Below, piece after piece: positions 55,325 through 64,000 of a stretch of DNA of 64,000 nucleotides. The DNA lies in assembly GCA_900545345.1 (NCBI GenBank), contig UQYQ01000001.1:62001-126000 (forward strand), given 5' to 3'. The notes under the pieces were generated by a model that saw only the letters and a list, made by a program, of their open reading frames with translations, was not told the DNA's origin and ran no database searches. How positions within the stretch are numbered: the first letter of the stretch is position 1; each line of letters begins with the position of its first letter. Source of the DNA: an uncultured Ruminococcus sp. Its GTDB lineage: Bacteria; Bacillota; Clostridia; Oscillospirales; Ruminococcaceae. A program made the position numbers and the translations under genes.

Positions 55325-56965
55325 GTGAAGAAAAAAATATTTATAAGAACTGTCGGTATCATCACAGGCATTGCAATTATTATTTCTTCGGCAATGATTC
55401 CGGCAAGTGCCGTATCAAAGATAAAATCAATATCAATAAATACATATGATAAAACTATTACTATTAAAAAAGGCAGTAAATTAAAACTAAGTGCTTCTGT
55501 CAAGCCCGCAAAATTATCTAAAAAGATTAAATGGAAATCAAGCAATAAAAAAATAGTAAAAGTTTCAAAAAACGGGACAATAAAGGGACTGAAAAAAGGT
55601 AACGCTGTAATAACAGCTTCGACAACTGACGGAAGCGGTAAAAAAGCTAAAATTAATGTTACTGTCGGAACAAAGGTTTCAAGTGTTACGCTTTCAAATG
55701 TCGGTGACACAAAAACAGTTTATGTCGGAAACAATTATACGCTCAAAACAACAGTCAAATCCGCAAAAGCATCAAATAAAAAGCTTAGATGGTATTCAAG
55801 CAATAAAAATATTGTGACTGTTTCAAACGGAGTTATCACACCTAAGAAAAACGGAACAGCAAAAATTAAAGTTATATCAACAGACGGGACAAGAAAGTCC
55901 GACAGCGTTAAAATAACTGTTAAAACCCATGTTAAAAGCATAAGTATTTCACCTGCCGCCGGCGATGAAAAGCTAATGCGAAGTCAGTCTGTAAAGTTAA
56001 ATACAAAAATCACTCCGTCAGCAGCGTCAAATAAGGAAGTTACATATAAATCTTCCGATACGGAAATTGCGAAAGTCGACCAAACCGGAAAAGTTACTGC
56101 CGTCGGAGTGGGAATGGTAACAATAACCGCAACCACAAAAGATTCTTCAAAAAGTGACAAATACACATTTTGGGTTTATCCGCTGACAAGTTCGGACTGC
56201 GGATTTGTTGCACATAGGGGGTTAAGCGACAAAGCACCTGAAAACACAATTCCTGCGTTTGAGCTTGCAGCCAAGGAAACAGGATACAGTGCAATAGAGA
56301 CTGATATATGGGAAACCACTGACGGTGAATTTGTATTGCTTCACAATCAGAGCCTTTTAACAATGTGCGGTGTTGACAAGAATATTAATGAACTTAGCTT
56401 AGCTCAGGTTAAAAGCTACACCATAAAATCAGGAAGCAATATATCAAAGTATCCGAATTTAAAAATTCCAACCCTTGAAGAATATCTTAAGGTTCTTGCT
56501 AAATATCCGAATGCCACAGCACAGCTTGAATTAAAGGATTGCAAATTCAGTGAAACTGTTTATGATGAAGAGGGAAATGTAATAAAAAAAGGTGCATATG
56601 AAAGATTACTTGATTTGCTGAATGATTATGATCTTCTTGACAGGACATGCTTTTCATCGTTTCAGCAGGATAAACTGCTGGCATTAAAGAAGGTTTTTGA
56701 AGCGTCTGAATACAGAGATAAAACTGTAAGATTTCAAAGAATTGAAAAAGAGGCGTCTGAAGCAATTGCTCAGTGGTGTCAAAAATATGAAATGGACTTT
56801 GGAGGAAATGTAAATTATTTATCCAAAAGCTTAGTTGACAAGTTCCACAAACTTGGAGTAAAAGTGTCGGCTTATACTATAAATGATTCTTATAAAGCCT
56901 ATATGCTTGTTCATAACTGGGGACTTGATTACATTACTACTGACGGTTTAATTTTTGAAAACTAG
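55325..56965 (+). CDS. Secreted BIG2-domain glycerophosphodiester phosphodiesterase
   Basis: 546 residues. Signal peptide 1-30 (GIITGIAIIISSAMIPASA). Three BIG2 Ig-like repeats of about 85 residues follow, each with the WxSSNxxIVxVS and GxxxGxAxITA pattern (IKWKSSNKKIVKVSKNGTIK; LRWYSSNKNIVTVSNGVI; VTYKSSDTEIAKVDQTGKVT). From about 290 a GDPD domain: FVAHRGLSDKAPENTIPAF (catalytic His, Arg, Glu), AIETDIWETTDGEFVLLHNQ (Glu-x-Asp metal ligands, second His), AQLELKD, and the late VSAYTINDSYKAYMLVHNWG. It would hydrolyse glycerophosphodiesters or teichoic-acid-like polymers outside the cell, with BIG2 domains holding it to the wall. The GTG at 55325 follows GAAAGGA; longer in-frame starts would bury the signal peptide. 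Confidence 0.88.
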   Translation: MKKKIFIRTVGIITGIAIIISSAMIPASAVSKIKSISINTYDKTITIKKGSKLKLSASVKPAKLSKKIKWKSSNKKIVKVSKNGTIKGLKKGNAVITASTTDGSGKKAKINVTVGTKVSSVTLSNVGDTKTVYVGNNYTLKTTVKSAKASNKKLRWYSSNKNIVTVSNGVITPKKNGTAKIKVISTDGTRKSDSVKITVKTHVKSISISPAAGDEKLMRSQSVKLNTKITPSAASNKEVTYKSSDTEIAKVDQTGKVTAVGVGMVTITATTKDSSKSDKYTFWVYPLTSSDCGFVAHRGLSDKAPENTIPAFELAAKETGYSAIETDIWETTDGEFVLLHNQSLLTMCGVDKNINELSLAQVKSYTIKSGSNISKYPNLKIPTLEEYLKVLAKYPNATAQLELKDCKFSETVYDEEGNVIKKGAYERLLDLLNDYDLLDRTCFSSFQQDKLLALKKVFEASEYRDKTVRFQRIEKEASEAIAQWCQKYEMDFGGNVNYLSKSLVDKFHKLGVKVSAYTINDSYKAYMLVHNWGLDYITTDGLIFEN

Positions 56966-57057
56966 ATGAATTAAAATTTCGGGTAACCGATTTTAATACA
57001 AAAATTATTATGGGGAAAGCTAATTGTCAGGGGAAATAACTCTTAAGGAGATTTTTT

Positions 57058-57606
57058 ATGAAAAAAGTTCTATTGTTAGGATTATGTGCTGCTATGATTC
57101 TGTCAATGACAGGCTGTACAGGCAGTGAAAGTTCAAGCGAAAGCTCAAAAACAACAACCGGCACTTCAGAAAAAGGTGAAGTTAAACAAAACACACCTGA
57201 AACTTTTGATGCTGCAGGCTGGCAGATTGTATATGAAAACTGCATGGTAGAGTCCTCTCTGGAAAATGCAAGTGTATCATTAGGATACGCTGAGGTTGAA
57301 ACAAATAATTTTGAAAAGCAGGCCGATGAAGGAAAGACATTCTGCTTAGTAAAACTTAAAATCACCAAAGATGACAGCACAGAAATTATCGATTGGAAGA
57401 AATTCAAGCTGATTGACGGAAGCGGTAATGAGTATACAAGGGAAGAAGACTCTTTTATTACTGATTTGGGAATGATCAGAATGACCGGAGACAATTTGAA
57501 TTTCGGTGAAAACGAAGGATGGATTTGCTACCAAATTCCTAAAGAGTCGAAGGATTTAAAGATTGTTTATCAGTTTGAATCCGAAAAACTCGAAATAAAG
57601 CTTTAA
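57058..57606 (+). CDS. Lipoprotein of unknown function (DUF4352-like)
   Basis: 182 residues. Lipobox LSMTGC at 15-20 gives a lipid-modified Cys20, followed by a Ser/Thr-rich linker (SESSSESSKTTTGTSEKGE). The rest is a beta-rich domain: GWQIVYENCMVESSLENASV, GKTFCLVKLKITKDDSTEII, KFKLIDGSGNEYTREED and GWICYQIPKESKDLKIVYQF, the strand pattern of the DUF4352/telokin-like lipoproteins. ATG with AAGGAGA upstream. 50 bases before the arylsulfotransferase gene, perhaps co-transcribed. Confidence 0.8.
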   Translation: MKKVLLLGLCAAMILSMTGCTGSESSSESSKTTTGTSEKGEVKQNTPETFDAAGWQIVYENCMVESSLENASVSLGYAEVETNNFEKQADEGKTFCLVKLKITKDDSTEIIDWKKFKLIDGSGNEYTREEDSFITDLGMIRMTGDNLNFGENEGWICYQIPKESKDLKIVYQFESEKLEIKL

Positions 57607-57655
57607 TAGTCTGAAATCACATATTTAAAACATTTCGAAAGGAAGACAATAAAAT

Positions 57656-60600
57656 ATGAATATCAAGTCAAAAATTGCAATAATTGCTACAGCTGTTATA
57701 TTGCTGTGTGCAGGAGGGTTCGGTGTATATAAGGTTCTTGACAGCAGTAAAACACCTGCAAAATCATCATCTTCGGCTGCCGATGTCAACAAGGCAGGAA
57801 AAACAGAAGTAGACTATGTCGATTATCTAGAGGCTCAGGCTAAAGTTGATGAAAACCTAAAAAAAGAGTTAAAACACGGCTATAAAATTGACGACCCTTT
57901 TGTTGTAGTTAATCCTTACGGAAACTCTCCTCTTACTGCAATGGTTATTTTCTCAACCGATAAAAAAGAGTCCGTGAATATGACAGTCAAAGGAAAAGAC
58001 TCAGCACAGGATATCAATGCAAGCTTTGAAAAGACAAAGGATCATATTATTCCTGTTTACGGGCTTTATAACGGAGGCGAAACCGAAGTTGTTTTAGAGC
58101 TTTCGGGAGGAACAAAAAAGACAATAAAAATAAAAACCGAAAAAATAGATACTGTCCTTGAAAATGCAGAAGTAACCACTTATGAAAAGGATATGGTTGA
58201 TAACAGTATGCTTACATTTGCCACTGCAACAACTTCTGATGAAAATTATAAAGCCTGTGCATATGACAATGCCGGTGATCTCAGATGGCTTATTTCTAAA
58301 TCACTGACAACCGGAATGCCTCTAAAGCGTCTTGCAAACGGACATATGATAGCGTCAAGCAGCAGACTTTTAAGTCCTATGTACTATGTATCCGGCGTAG
58401 TTGAATTTGATTTATGCGGCAAGGTATATAATGATTATTTAGTACCCGGCGGACAGCATCACGATGTATTCGAGATGAAAAACGGAAATCTTCTTGTTGC
58501 CTCAGACTCAGAGGACTTTTCATCAGTTGAAGCAACAGTTGTTGAAATTGAACGCAGCACAGGAAATGTTCTTAACAGAATAAATGTCGGCGATTTAATC
58601 GAGCCTAATGACGGAGGTTCAATCAACATTCTCGGTATCGACTGGTGTCATAACAACTCTGTCTGCTATGATGAAAACACAGATACAATCTTACTTTCAT
58701 GCAGACATTTAGACGCAGTATTGGGAATTAACAAGACAAACAAAACGCTTTCCTGGGTTTTAGGAAATCCTGACGGCTGGAAGAGCGTCAGCAAGGATAA
58801 ATTCTTTACTCCTGTCGGTGATGATTTTGAGTGGCAGTATGCACAGCATCACGCAACTGTAACTGACGAAGGCAATATACTTTTATTTGACAATGGTGCC
58901 GGAAGAACAAAAGTCGGCAAAGAAGATAAGAAGTCCACAGGCGATAATGTTTATTCAAGAGCTGTTGAATATAAAATCGACACCAAGAAAATGACAATCG
59001 AACAAGTTTGGCAGTACGGCAAAGAACGAGGTGCTGAATGGTATTCTTCATATATAAGCGGAGCTGATAAGCTCGGCAATTCAGATTACTGGATTCATTC
59101 AGGCGGAATCGGATATAACAAAGAAAAGAAAACATATGATGTTTCACCGTATACTTTAGCAGGCTGTGAAACAAGTGCAAAAATAAACGAAGTAAAAGAT
59201 AACAAGCTTGTTTATGAAATTGTTGTTCCAAGCAACACATACAGAAGCACAAGACTTCCTATGTATTCTTCTGTCGGCGGATATGATGTAAATACACAGG
59301 GAACATACTTAGGTACTTTGGGTGAAGTTAAAACTATAGACAACCCAAATGTTGATATTTCAAAGTCTGCTAATGTTGACTTTGAAATAACTGCTCTTCA
59401 GAAAATGCCTGACAGACTGCTTGTAAGCGGTTCATGGGCAGAAACAAAAGATGATGCCGCTTTGGTTTTGGTTGATGAAACAGGTAAAATGTTCAGCTAT
59501 AAAATTAAAGCTGCTGCAAAAGCTGAAGGTGCTGAGACAGTAAACTTCAGCGTTTGGATGAACGACAAATCAATCCCGGGCGGACATGAATATTCAATTT
59601 ATCTGTACAACGGCGGAGTTCTGTACGATACAAATCAATTCGTGAGATTTTATGTAGATACAAGAGTTTCAGCTGATAATATGGGTGCGCAGATGGCTCT
59701 TTATGATGTAGACGGAAGTGCATACAGCTTAGTTTCTTCCAATGACTTTAATGGAAAAACAATAGAAACAGATATTAAAAAAAATGAATCCTCAGTTGAG
59801 AATTCTAAAAAAATTGATGAAGCTCTGACTAAAGAACTTGAAAGCGGAAAGTACGATTTTCAGAATCCTCAGGTAATTCAAAATCCATATCAAATCACAC
59901 CCTTGTCCGCCGTTGTTTTGTTCAATACCGATAAGGAATACAAAGTAAAAGTTACTGTAAAGGGAAAAGATTCGGCAAATGATATTGTTAGCACAATTGA
60001 CGCAGCAAAATCACATAAAATCCCGATTGTCGGTCTTTATGCCAACTATGAAAACAGTATAGTATTAGAGCTTTTAGACGGAAAAAATACCGTTGATACT
60101 AAAGAAATAAAAATTAAAACAGACGCTCTGCCTGAAAAGCTTGACGGTGTAGTTAAAGCAAAAAAGAATACTAAAGAATCATCAATGGGACTTATGATTG
60201 TTTCAGGTATTCAGGCTCCGTATCTTTACGGTTTTGACCAGGCAGGAGATATAAGATGGTTTTGTTTAAATAATACAATGTACTACGGTGCATTCCCGCT
60301 TGAAAACGGAAACCTTCTTGTGGAAACAGACGATGTGTTATTCCCTAATGCAAGTATGCCGAACTCACCGGAGTTTTATGAAATGGACCTTTTAGGAAGA
60401 GTTCATAATATCTATTTCTTCCCTGAGGGAATTCACCATGAAATTAAAGAGAAAACCCCTAACGGCAATTTTCTCGTAGCAACAAATTCAAACGACGGCT
60501 ATGAACAAAATTCAATTCAGGAAATTGACAGAACAACCGGTAAGGTTGTAAAAACTTTAGTTCTTGATGATGTTTTAAATGGTCTTTCATACATCGATAA

Positions 60601-61570
60601 AGACGACTGGGCTCACATAAATACAGTATCATATGATGAGGATACCGACACTATTTTAATAAGTCCGAGAAACCTTCACTCAGGAATAAGAATTAACTGG
60701 ACAACAAATGAAATCGAATGGATTTTGTGCAACCCTGAGTTCTGGAAGGGTACGGAGTTCTATGATAAAGTTTTACAGCCAAAGGGTGTTTCTCAGTGGC
60801 ATTATCAGCAGCACACTGTGTATGAAATAAAAGAAGACTTGGACAACAATCCTGATACTATACAGATAGCTTTATTTGATAATCATTACAACCAGCACAG
60901 AAAGGTTTCATATTATGACGATACCAATAAATCTTATGTGAAAATTTATGCTGTTAATGTTAAAAAAGGCACAGTAAAGCTTTTGCACAATTATGAGTCT
61001 GATTTTTCAAGAATAACATCAGATTACATTTATATTCCGCAAGCCAAGAGAGTTTTCTCTGTATGTGCTTATTTTGACCCTAAGATAGACGGAAACGGCG
61101 GAATGGTTTATGAATATGATTATGACTCTGAAGAAATATTGAATCAATGGGCAATATCACATCATTTTTATAGAGGCTATAATATAAATGTTAATTTAAA
61201 CAGCTTAGCAGGCGACTTAAAGATTGAAAATAATTATTTAAAAGGAAATTTGAGAGCTCCTGTTAAAGTTGAAAATCCTGTAAACCTCACTACTTCAAGA
61301 ATACTCAAAAAACAAGTTACTTTCTCACTCAGAAATAACATTTTGTATGCAAAATCTGATGACCATTCATTTACACAAATAATTTTTAACGGCAAAAACG
61401 GAACCTTTGTATATGATATATCAGATATTAAAATGGTAACCGACCCTAATAAATCATTCAAATACGGTCTTCCTATACCGCTTAATACTTTAGAAAAGGA
61501 TACTTACTCAATTCAAGTAATGTATCAGGATGAACTTTATGATGCTGAAAATACAATTACTGTAAAATAA
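57656..61570 (+). CDS. Secreted double arylsulfate sulfotransferase (tandem ASST repeats)
   Basis: 1304 residues, N-terminal membrane anchor/signal (IAIIATAVILLCAGGFGVYK). Two copies of the same 600-residue unit: about 60-680 and 715-1304. Each begins with an Ig-like lead (NPYGNSPLTAMVIFSTDKKE / NPYQITPLSAVVLFNTDKEY) and VTVKGKDSA, then a propeller with paired words: GGQHHDVFEMKNGNLLVASD / EGIHHEIKEKTPNGNFLVAT, DWCHNNSVCYDENTDTILLS / DDWAHINTVSYDEDTDTILI, and WQYAQHHATVTDEGNILLFD / WHYQQHTVYEI. His in these loops match the catalytic histidines of bacterial ASST, which moves sulfate between phenols. Both halves keep them, so both may be active. Fusion of two ASST units in one chain is uncommon. 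GAAAGGA lies 12 bases before the ATG. Confidence 0.85.
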   Translation: MNIKSKIAIIATAVILLCAGGFGVYKVLDSSKTPAKSSSSAADVNKAGKTEVDYVDYLEAQAKVDENLKKELKHGYKIDDPFVVVNPYGNSPLTAMVIFSTDKKESVNMTVKGKDSAQDINASFEKTKDHIIPVYGLYNGGETEVVLELSGGTKKTIKIKTEKIDTVLENAEVTTYEKDMVDNSMLTFATATTSDENYKACAYDNAGDLRWLISKSLTTGMPLKRLANGHMIASSSRLLSPMYYVSGVVEFDLCGKVYNDYLVPGGQHHDVFEMKNGNLLVASDSEDFSSVEATVVEIERSTGNVLNRINVGDLIEPNDGGSINILGIDWCHNNSVCYDENTDTILLSCRHLDAVLGINKTNKTLSWVLGNPDGWKSVSKDKFFTPVGDDFEWQYAQHHATVTDEGNILLFDNGAGRTKVGKEDKKSTGDNVYSRAVEYKIDTKKMTIEQVWQYGKERGAEWYSSYISGADKLGNSDYWIHSGGIGYNKEKKTYDVSPYTLAGCETSAKINEVKDNKLVYEIVVPSNTYRSTRLPMYSSVGGYDVNTQGTYLGTLGEVKTIDNPNVDISKSANVDFEITALQKMPDRLLVSGSWAETKDDAALVLVDETGKMFSYKIKAAAKAEGAETVNFSVWMNDKSIPGGHEYSIYLYNGGVLYDTNQFVRFYVDTRVSADNMGAQMALYDVDGSAYSLVSSNDFNGKTIETDIKKNESSVENSKKIDEALTKELESGKYDFQNPQVIQNPYQITPLSAVVLFNTDKEYKVKVTVKGKDSANDIVSTIDAAKSHKIPIVGLYANYENSIVLELLDGKNTVDTKEIKIKTDALPEKLDGVVKAKKNTKESSMGLMIVSGIQAPYLYGFDQAGDIRWFCLNNTMYYGAFPLENGNLLVETDDVLFPNASMPNSPEFYEMDLLGRVHNIYFFPEGIHHEIKEKTPNGNFLVATNSNDGYEQNSIQEIDRTTGKVVKTLVLDDVLNGLSYIDKDDWAHINTVSYDEDTDTILISPRNLHSGIRINWTTNEIEWILCNPEFWKGTEFYDKVLQPKGVSQWHYQQHTVYEIKEDLDNNPDTIQIALFDNHYNQHRKVSYYDDTNKSYVKIYAVNVKKGTVKLLHNYESDFSRITSDYIYIPQAKRVFSVCAYFDPKIDGNGGMVYEYDYDSEEILNQWAISHHFYRGYNINVNLNSLAGDLKIENNYLKGNLRAPVKVENPVNLTTSRILKKQVTFSLRNNILYAKSDDHSFTQIIFNGKNGTFVYDISDIKMVTDPNKSFKYGLPIPLNTLEKDTYSIQVMYQDELYDAENTITVK

Positions 61571-61613
61571 TCGTTATTTCAAATATCATTAAATTAAACA
61601 CAGAAAATTATTG

Positions 61614-61674
61614 AAGAATATCCAAGGTTCAGCTTTGTACTTCAAGTGAAAAGCTCTTGGATATTCTTTGGTTT
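61614..61674 (+). terminator. Long hairpin terminator after the arylsulfotransferase gene
   Basis: AAGAATATCCAAG/CTTGGATATTCTT outer stem (13 pairs) with an inner AGCTTT/AAAAGCT stem. The following T-run is weak, so some read-through into the two-component genes is possible. Confidence 0.65.
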
Positions 61675-61689
61675 TAAGGAGAAGTTCAA

Positions 61690-62355
61690 ATGAAAATTTT
61701 AGTTGCTGATGATGAAAAGGTAATGCGAGAACTTATTTGCGACATATTGCAGAGTCAGGGCCATGAAACAGTTGTTGCCTGTGACGGCGAAGAAGCATTA
61801 AATGCCTTTAGACAAGAGAAGGTAAATTTGATTATACTCGATGTTATGATGCCGAAATACGACGGCTGGACAGTGCTGAAAAAAATAAGAGAATATTCAG
61901 ATGTTCCGATAATAATTCTGACTGCTTTAGGCTCTGAGCGAAATGAGGTACAGGGCTTGACAAACGGAGCGGATGATTATATTATAAAACCGTTCAGCTA
62001 TGAAGTTTTTATGGCCAGAGTTAATGTCTTGCTAAAAAAACAGCTTAAAGAAAGCAGCTCTGTCATCAGCTGCGGGGATTTAAGCATAAATCAGCTGAAC
62101 TGCAAGGTGTTTGTCAAAAACGACGAAATACAGCTTACTAAAATGGAATATAATCTTTTATTGTATTTAATTGAAAATGAGAATATTGTTGCAAGCAGAG
62201 AGCAAATACTTTTGTCGGTATGGGGATATGACAACAGTCAGACAACAAGAACGATTGATACGCATATAAAAGTTTTGAGAGCAAAGCTTGGCGTGTGCGG
62301 AGATTATATTAAAACAGTCAGAGGCCGAGGCTATTGCCTCAGCAAAGGAGAATAG
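61690..62355 (+). CDS. OmpR/PhoB-family response regulator
   Basis: 221 residues. Receiver domain 1-120: acidic Asp7/Asp8, phospho-acceptor Asp51 in LIILDVMMPKYDGW, Thr in IIILTALG, Lys in DYIIKPFSYEVF. Winged-helix output domain 128-220: LTKMEYNLLLYLIENENIVA, SREQILLSVWGYDNSQTTRT, IDTHIKVLRAKLGVCGDYIK and TVRGRGYCL. Partner of the histidine kinase six bases downstream. The regulon is unknown; the adjacent ASST gene is a candidate. AAGGAGAAG lies upstream of the ATG. Confidence 0.95.
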   Translation: MKILVADDEKVMRELICDILQSQGHETVVACDGEEALNAFRQEKVNLIILDVMMPKYDGWTVLKKIREYSDVPIIILTALGSERNEVQGLTNGADDYIIKPFSYEVFMARVNVLLKKQLKESSSVISCGDLSINQLNCKVFVKNDEIQLTKMEYNLLLYLIENENIVASREQILLSVWGYDNSQTTRTIDTHIKVLRAKLGVCGDYIKTVRGRGYCLSKGE

Positions 62356-62361
62356 TATAAA

Positions 62362-63789
62362 ATGTCGATAAAAAAGAAAATGTTTGCTTTTTTCGGTGCT
62401 TTAATGATTGGATTTATGCTGGTACTGATTGTTGCTGATTTATTTTTTGCCGGTGACTTTTTCATTAGTGAAAGCAAAAAACAAATGAGTGAGATTTGCA
62501 GCAGTATAAAGGAAGAATTTCCGCAGTTTGAAAAAAGTGATTTGAATGACTTTGACGACTATCTGGAAAACATAAATGAACAGCGTAATGTAAAAATATT
62601 AGTTGTAAACAACTATGATCAAATCTTATTCAGACAAAATGATATAACCAGCAGAGGTTATCAATCATATAAGCTGTCTAACAGAATGAGTGAAGCCTTT
62701 CATAATAATATAGATACATTAAATTCAGACGAAGAGTGCTATGAGGTTTTCAAAAACGAAAATGATGCAATTAGAAAAGTTATATTGATGTCAAAGTTAA
62801 ATGACAACTATTATTTAATTTTATCACGATCATTGACAAGCATACGGGATAATGTACATATTTCTAATAAACTTATAATAATTATTGGTTTAATTATGTT
62901 CATAATCGGGACGGTTATTGTAGTTTTCTTTGCAAGAAGAATATCAAATTCTATCATTCAGATTAATTCGGCAGCAAGGCGGATTGCAAATCTTGATTTT
63001 GAACAAAAGGTTTATGTTAAAGATAAAGGTGAAATAGGAGAGCTGGCTAATTCCATAAACATAATTTCAGACAAGCTTAGTGACAGCATCAACAGTTTAA
63101 AAGATGATGTTGTCAGCCGAGAACAGCTTATTCGGGATATGTCACATGAATTTAAGACTCCGATTGCTGCTGTTAAAGGTTATGCAGAAGGACTCAAATT
63201 CGGAATTGCCGGCAGTCCTGAAAAAGTTGAGAAATACTGTAATGTAATAGTTAATCAGTGTGACAAAATGGACAATTTAGTTAAATCCATGCTGAATCTT
63301 TCTAAAATAGACAGTATGAAAACCGACGGAGAAAAAAGTACATTTCTTATTTCCGAACTCAATGAAACTATCGAAGCAAGCTTTGAAATGAAGCTGCTTG
63401 ATAAACATATCAATTTTGTTAAAAACGAATATCCTGACAAATCTATCTGTGCTGATTTTATGCTTATGCAGCAGGCAATCTCAAATTATTTAGACAATGC
63501 AATCAGACACGCTCCTTACGGGGGAACTGTTGAACTCAATTATGTGTTTGAAAATAACGGATTTAAAGTCACAGTATTTAATACCGGTGAAACAATTAAT
63601 GATAACGAGCTTGAGCATTTATGGGATGTTTTCTACAAGGTTGATAAATCAAGAACACAAAACGGCACTGATAATTACGGAGTAGGACTGGCAATAGTTA
63701 AAAAAGCAGCCAACATTCATAACGGAAAAGTATGGGTGGAAAACCGAGATAACGGTGTTTTGTTCGGAATATTTATTCCTCAGTCTTAA
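62362..63789 (+). CDS. Membrane sensor histidine kinase
   Basis: 475 residues. Membrane helix 1 (FAFFGALMIGFMLVLIVADL, residues 8-30), an extracytoplasmic sensor of about 130 residues with no recognised family, helix 2 (KLIIIIGLIMFIIGTVIVVF, about 170-192), HAMP (ARRISNSIIQINSAARRIAN), HisKA with the phospho-accepting His in IRDMSHEFKTPIAAVKGYAE, and HATPase_c with QQAISNYLDNAIRHAPYGG (N box) and NYGVGLAIVKKAANIHNGKV (G box). It phosphorylates the regulator encoded just upstream. AAAGGAG lies 10 bases before the ATG. Confidence 0.95.
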   Translation: MSIKKKMFAFFGALMIGFMLVLIVADLFFAGDFFISESKKQMSEICSSIKEEFPQFEKSDLNDFDDYLENINEQRNVKILVVNNYDQILFRQNDITSRGYQSYKLSNRMSEAFHNNIDTLNSDEECYEVFKNENDAIRKVILMSKLNDNYYLILSRSLTSIRDNVHISNKLIIIIGLIMFIIGTVIVVFFARRISNSIIQINSAARRIANLDFEQKVYVKDKGEIGELANSINIISDKLSDSINSLKDDVVSREQLIRDMSHEFKTPIAAVKGYAEGLKFGIAGSPEKVEKYCNVIVNQCDKMDNLVKSMLNLSKIDSMKTDGEKSTFLISELNETIEASFEMKLLDKHINFVKNEYPDKSICADFMLMQQAISNYLDNAIRHAPYGGTVELNYVFENNGFKVTVFNTGETINDNELEHLWDVFYKVDKSRTQNGTDNYGVGLAIVKKAANIHNGKVWVENRDNGVLFGIFIPQS

Positions 63790-63802
63790 ATTATTATAAA
63801 AC

Positions 63803-63848
63803 TAAAAAATCCTGACTATGATGATTCACAGTCAGGATTTTTATTTTT
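63803..63848 (+). terminator. Terminator of the two-component operon
   Basis: AAAATCCTGACT/AGTCAGGATTTTT stem with T-run. Confidence 0.88.
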
Positions 63849-63964
63849 CTCTGCCTATTATAATTTGTATAATGTTTTAGATTGAAATACGGCAGTCTTT
63901 AACTCCACTTCTAAAATCAACTTTTGCTAACTTAGGAATTTGATTATTACTTAACGACAGGCTT

Positions 63965-64000
63965 TTATTTTACCTTAACTCTTCTGAGCTTCTTGTTCCA
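63965..64000 (-). CDS. C-terminal end of another Lys-rich Fn3-tail secreted protein (cut by window edge)
   Basis: Eleven codons and the stop on the minus strand, reading WNKKLRRVKVK. This matches the last residues (KWNKKLRKVKVK) of the secreted protein at 383-2224, down to most bases, so a gene for a related Fn3-tail protein enters the window here. Nothing else of it is visible. The 100 bases before it (63850-63964) hold no recognisable terminator or other feature. Confidence 0.6.
   Translation of the reverse strand, partial: WNKKLRRVKVK

Overview
The window is 64 kb of AT-rich chromosome from an endospore-forming member of the Clostridia, most likely a gut Oscillospiraceae/Ruminococcus-like bacterium. 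This is inferred from low GC, AAAGGAGG-type ribosome sites with many TTG/GTG starts, a spoIVB-spo0A pair, a complete Rnf complex, a FabK-type fatty-acid operon, a T-box leader and many secreted proteins with Lys-rich fibronectin-like or BspA-type repeats. No taxon name can be proved from the sequence alone.

Layout. 1-6.4 kb: end of a transaldolase-like gene, a secreted Fn3-tail protein, a four-tRNA operon (Val, Asp, Phe, Gly; minus strand), a catalytically dead SipW-like signal peptidase, tRNA-Thr and a sortase-anchored surface protein. 7-16 kb: spoIVB, spo0A, an aminotransferase, mgsA, then a T-box-controlled hisS-hypothetical-aspS operon. 16-22 kb: an accessory block with a subtilase fused to a phospholipase C-like domain and three BspA-like LRR proteins in repeated units, each preceded by the same ECF-sigma-type promoter. 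22-29 kb: AEC transporter, nadE, a secreted PPC/Fn3 protein, an RluA-type enzyme, a histidine phosphatase and an XRE regulator. 29-35 kb: apbE-rnfCDGEAB, a flavinylating enzyme together with the ion-pumping ferredoxin:NAD oxidoreductase it matures. 35.4-36.9 kb: an islet of three tiny ribbon-helix-helix proteins (one previously hidden by its size), two mirror-image small-RNA candidates and a roughly 260-nt structured RNA candidate. 37-47 kb: the whole FAS II/acetyl-CoA carboxylase set (fabH-K-G-F-accB-fabZ-accC-D-A-acpP on minus, fabD divergent on plus). 47.5-55 kb: a Rieske/FAD oxidoreductase, an ECF sigma/anti-sigma pair, and a split methionine synthase followed by a DUF4430 protein and an ECF-transporter S component. 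55-64 kb: BIG2-GDPD protein, a lipoprotein, a double arylsulfotransferase, a two-component system and the last codons of another Fn3-tail protein.

The most interesting structure is distributed. The 29-bp promoter that drives the ECF sigma/anti-sigma operon at 50.7 kb occurs three more times, with identical 10-bp internal spacing, in front of the subtilase/LRR units 30-35 kb away. This predicts an autoregulated cell-surface regulon. Those units also carry a duplicated and decayed copy of the subtilase's C-terminal domain. Other notable signals are the unexplained structured RNA at 36.7 kb, the RHH/small-RNA islet, a T-box whose specifier region contains overlapping Asp and His codons ahead of hisS-aspS, and four genes whose Shine-Dalgarno sequence is separated from the start codon by a perfect hairpin.
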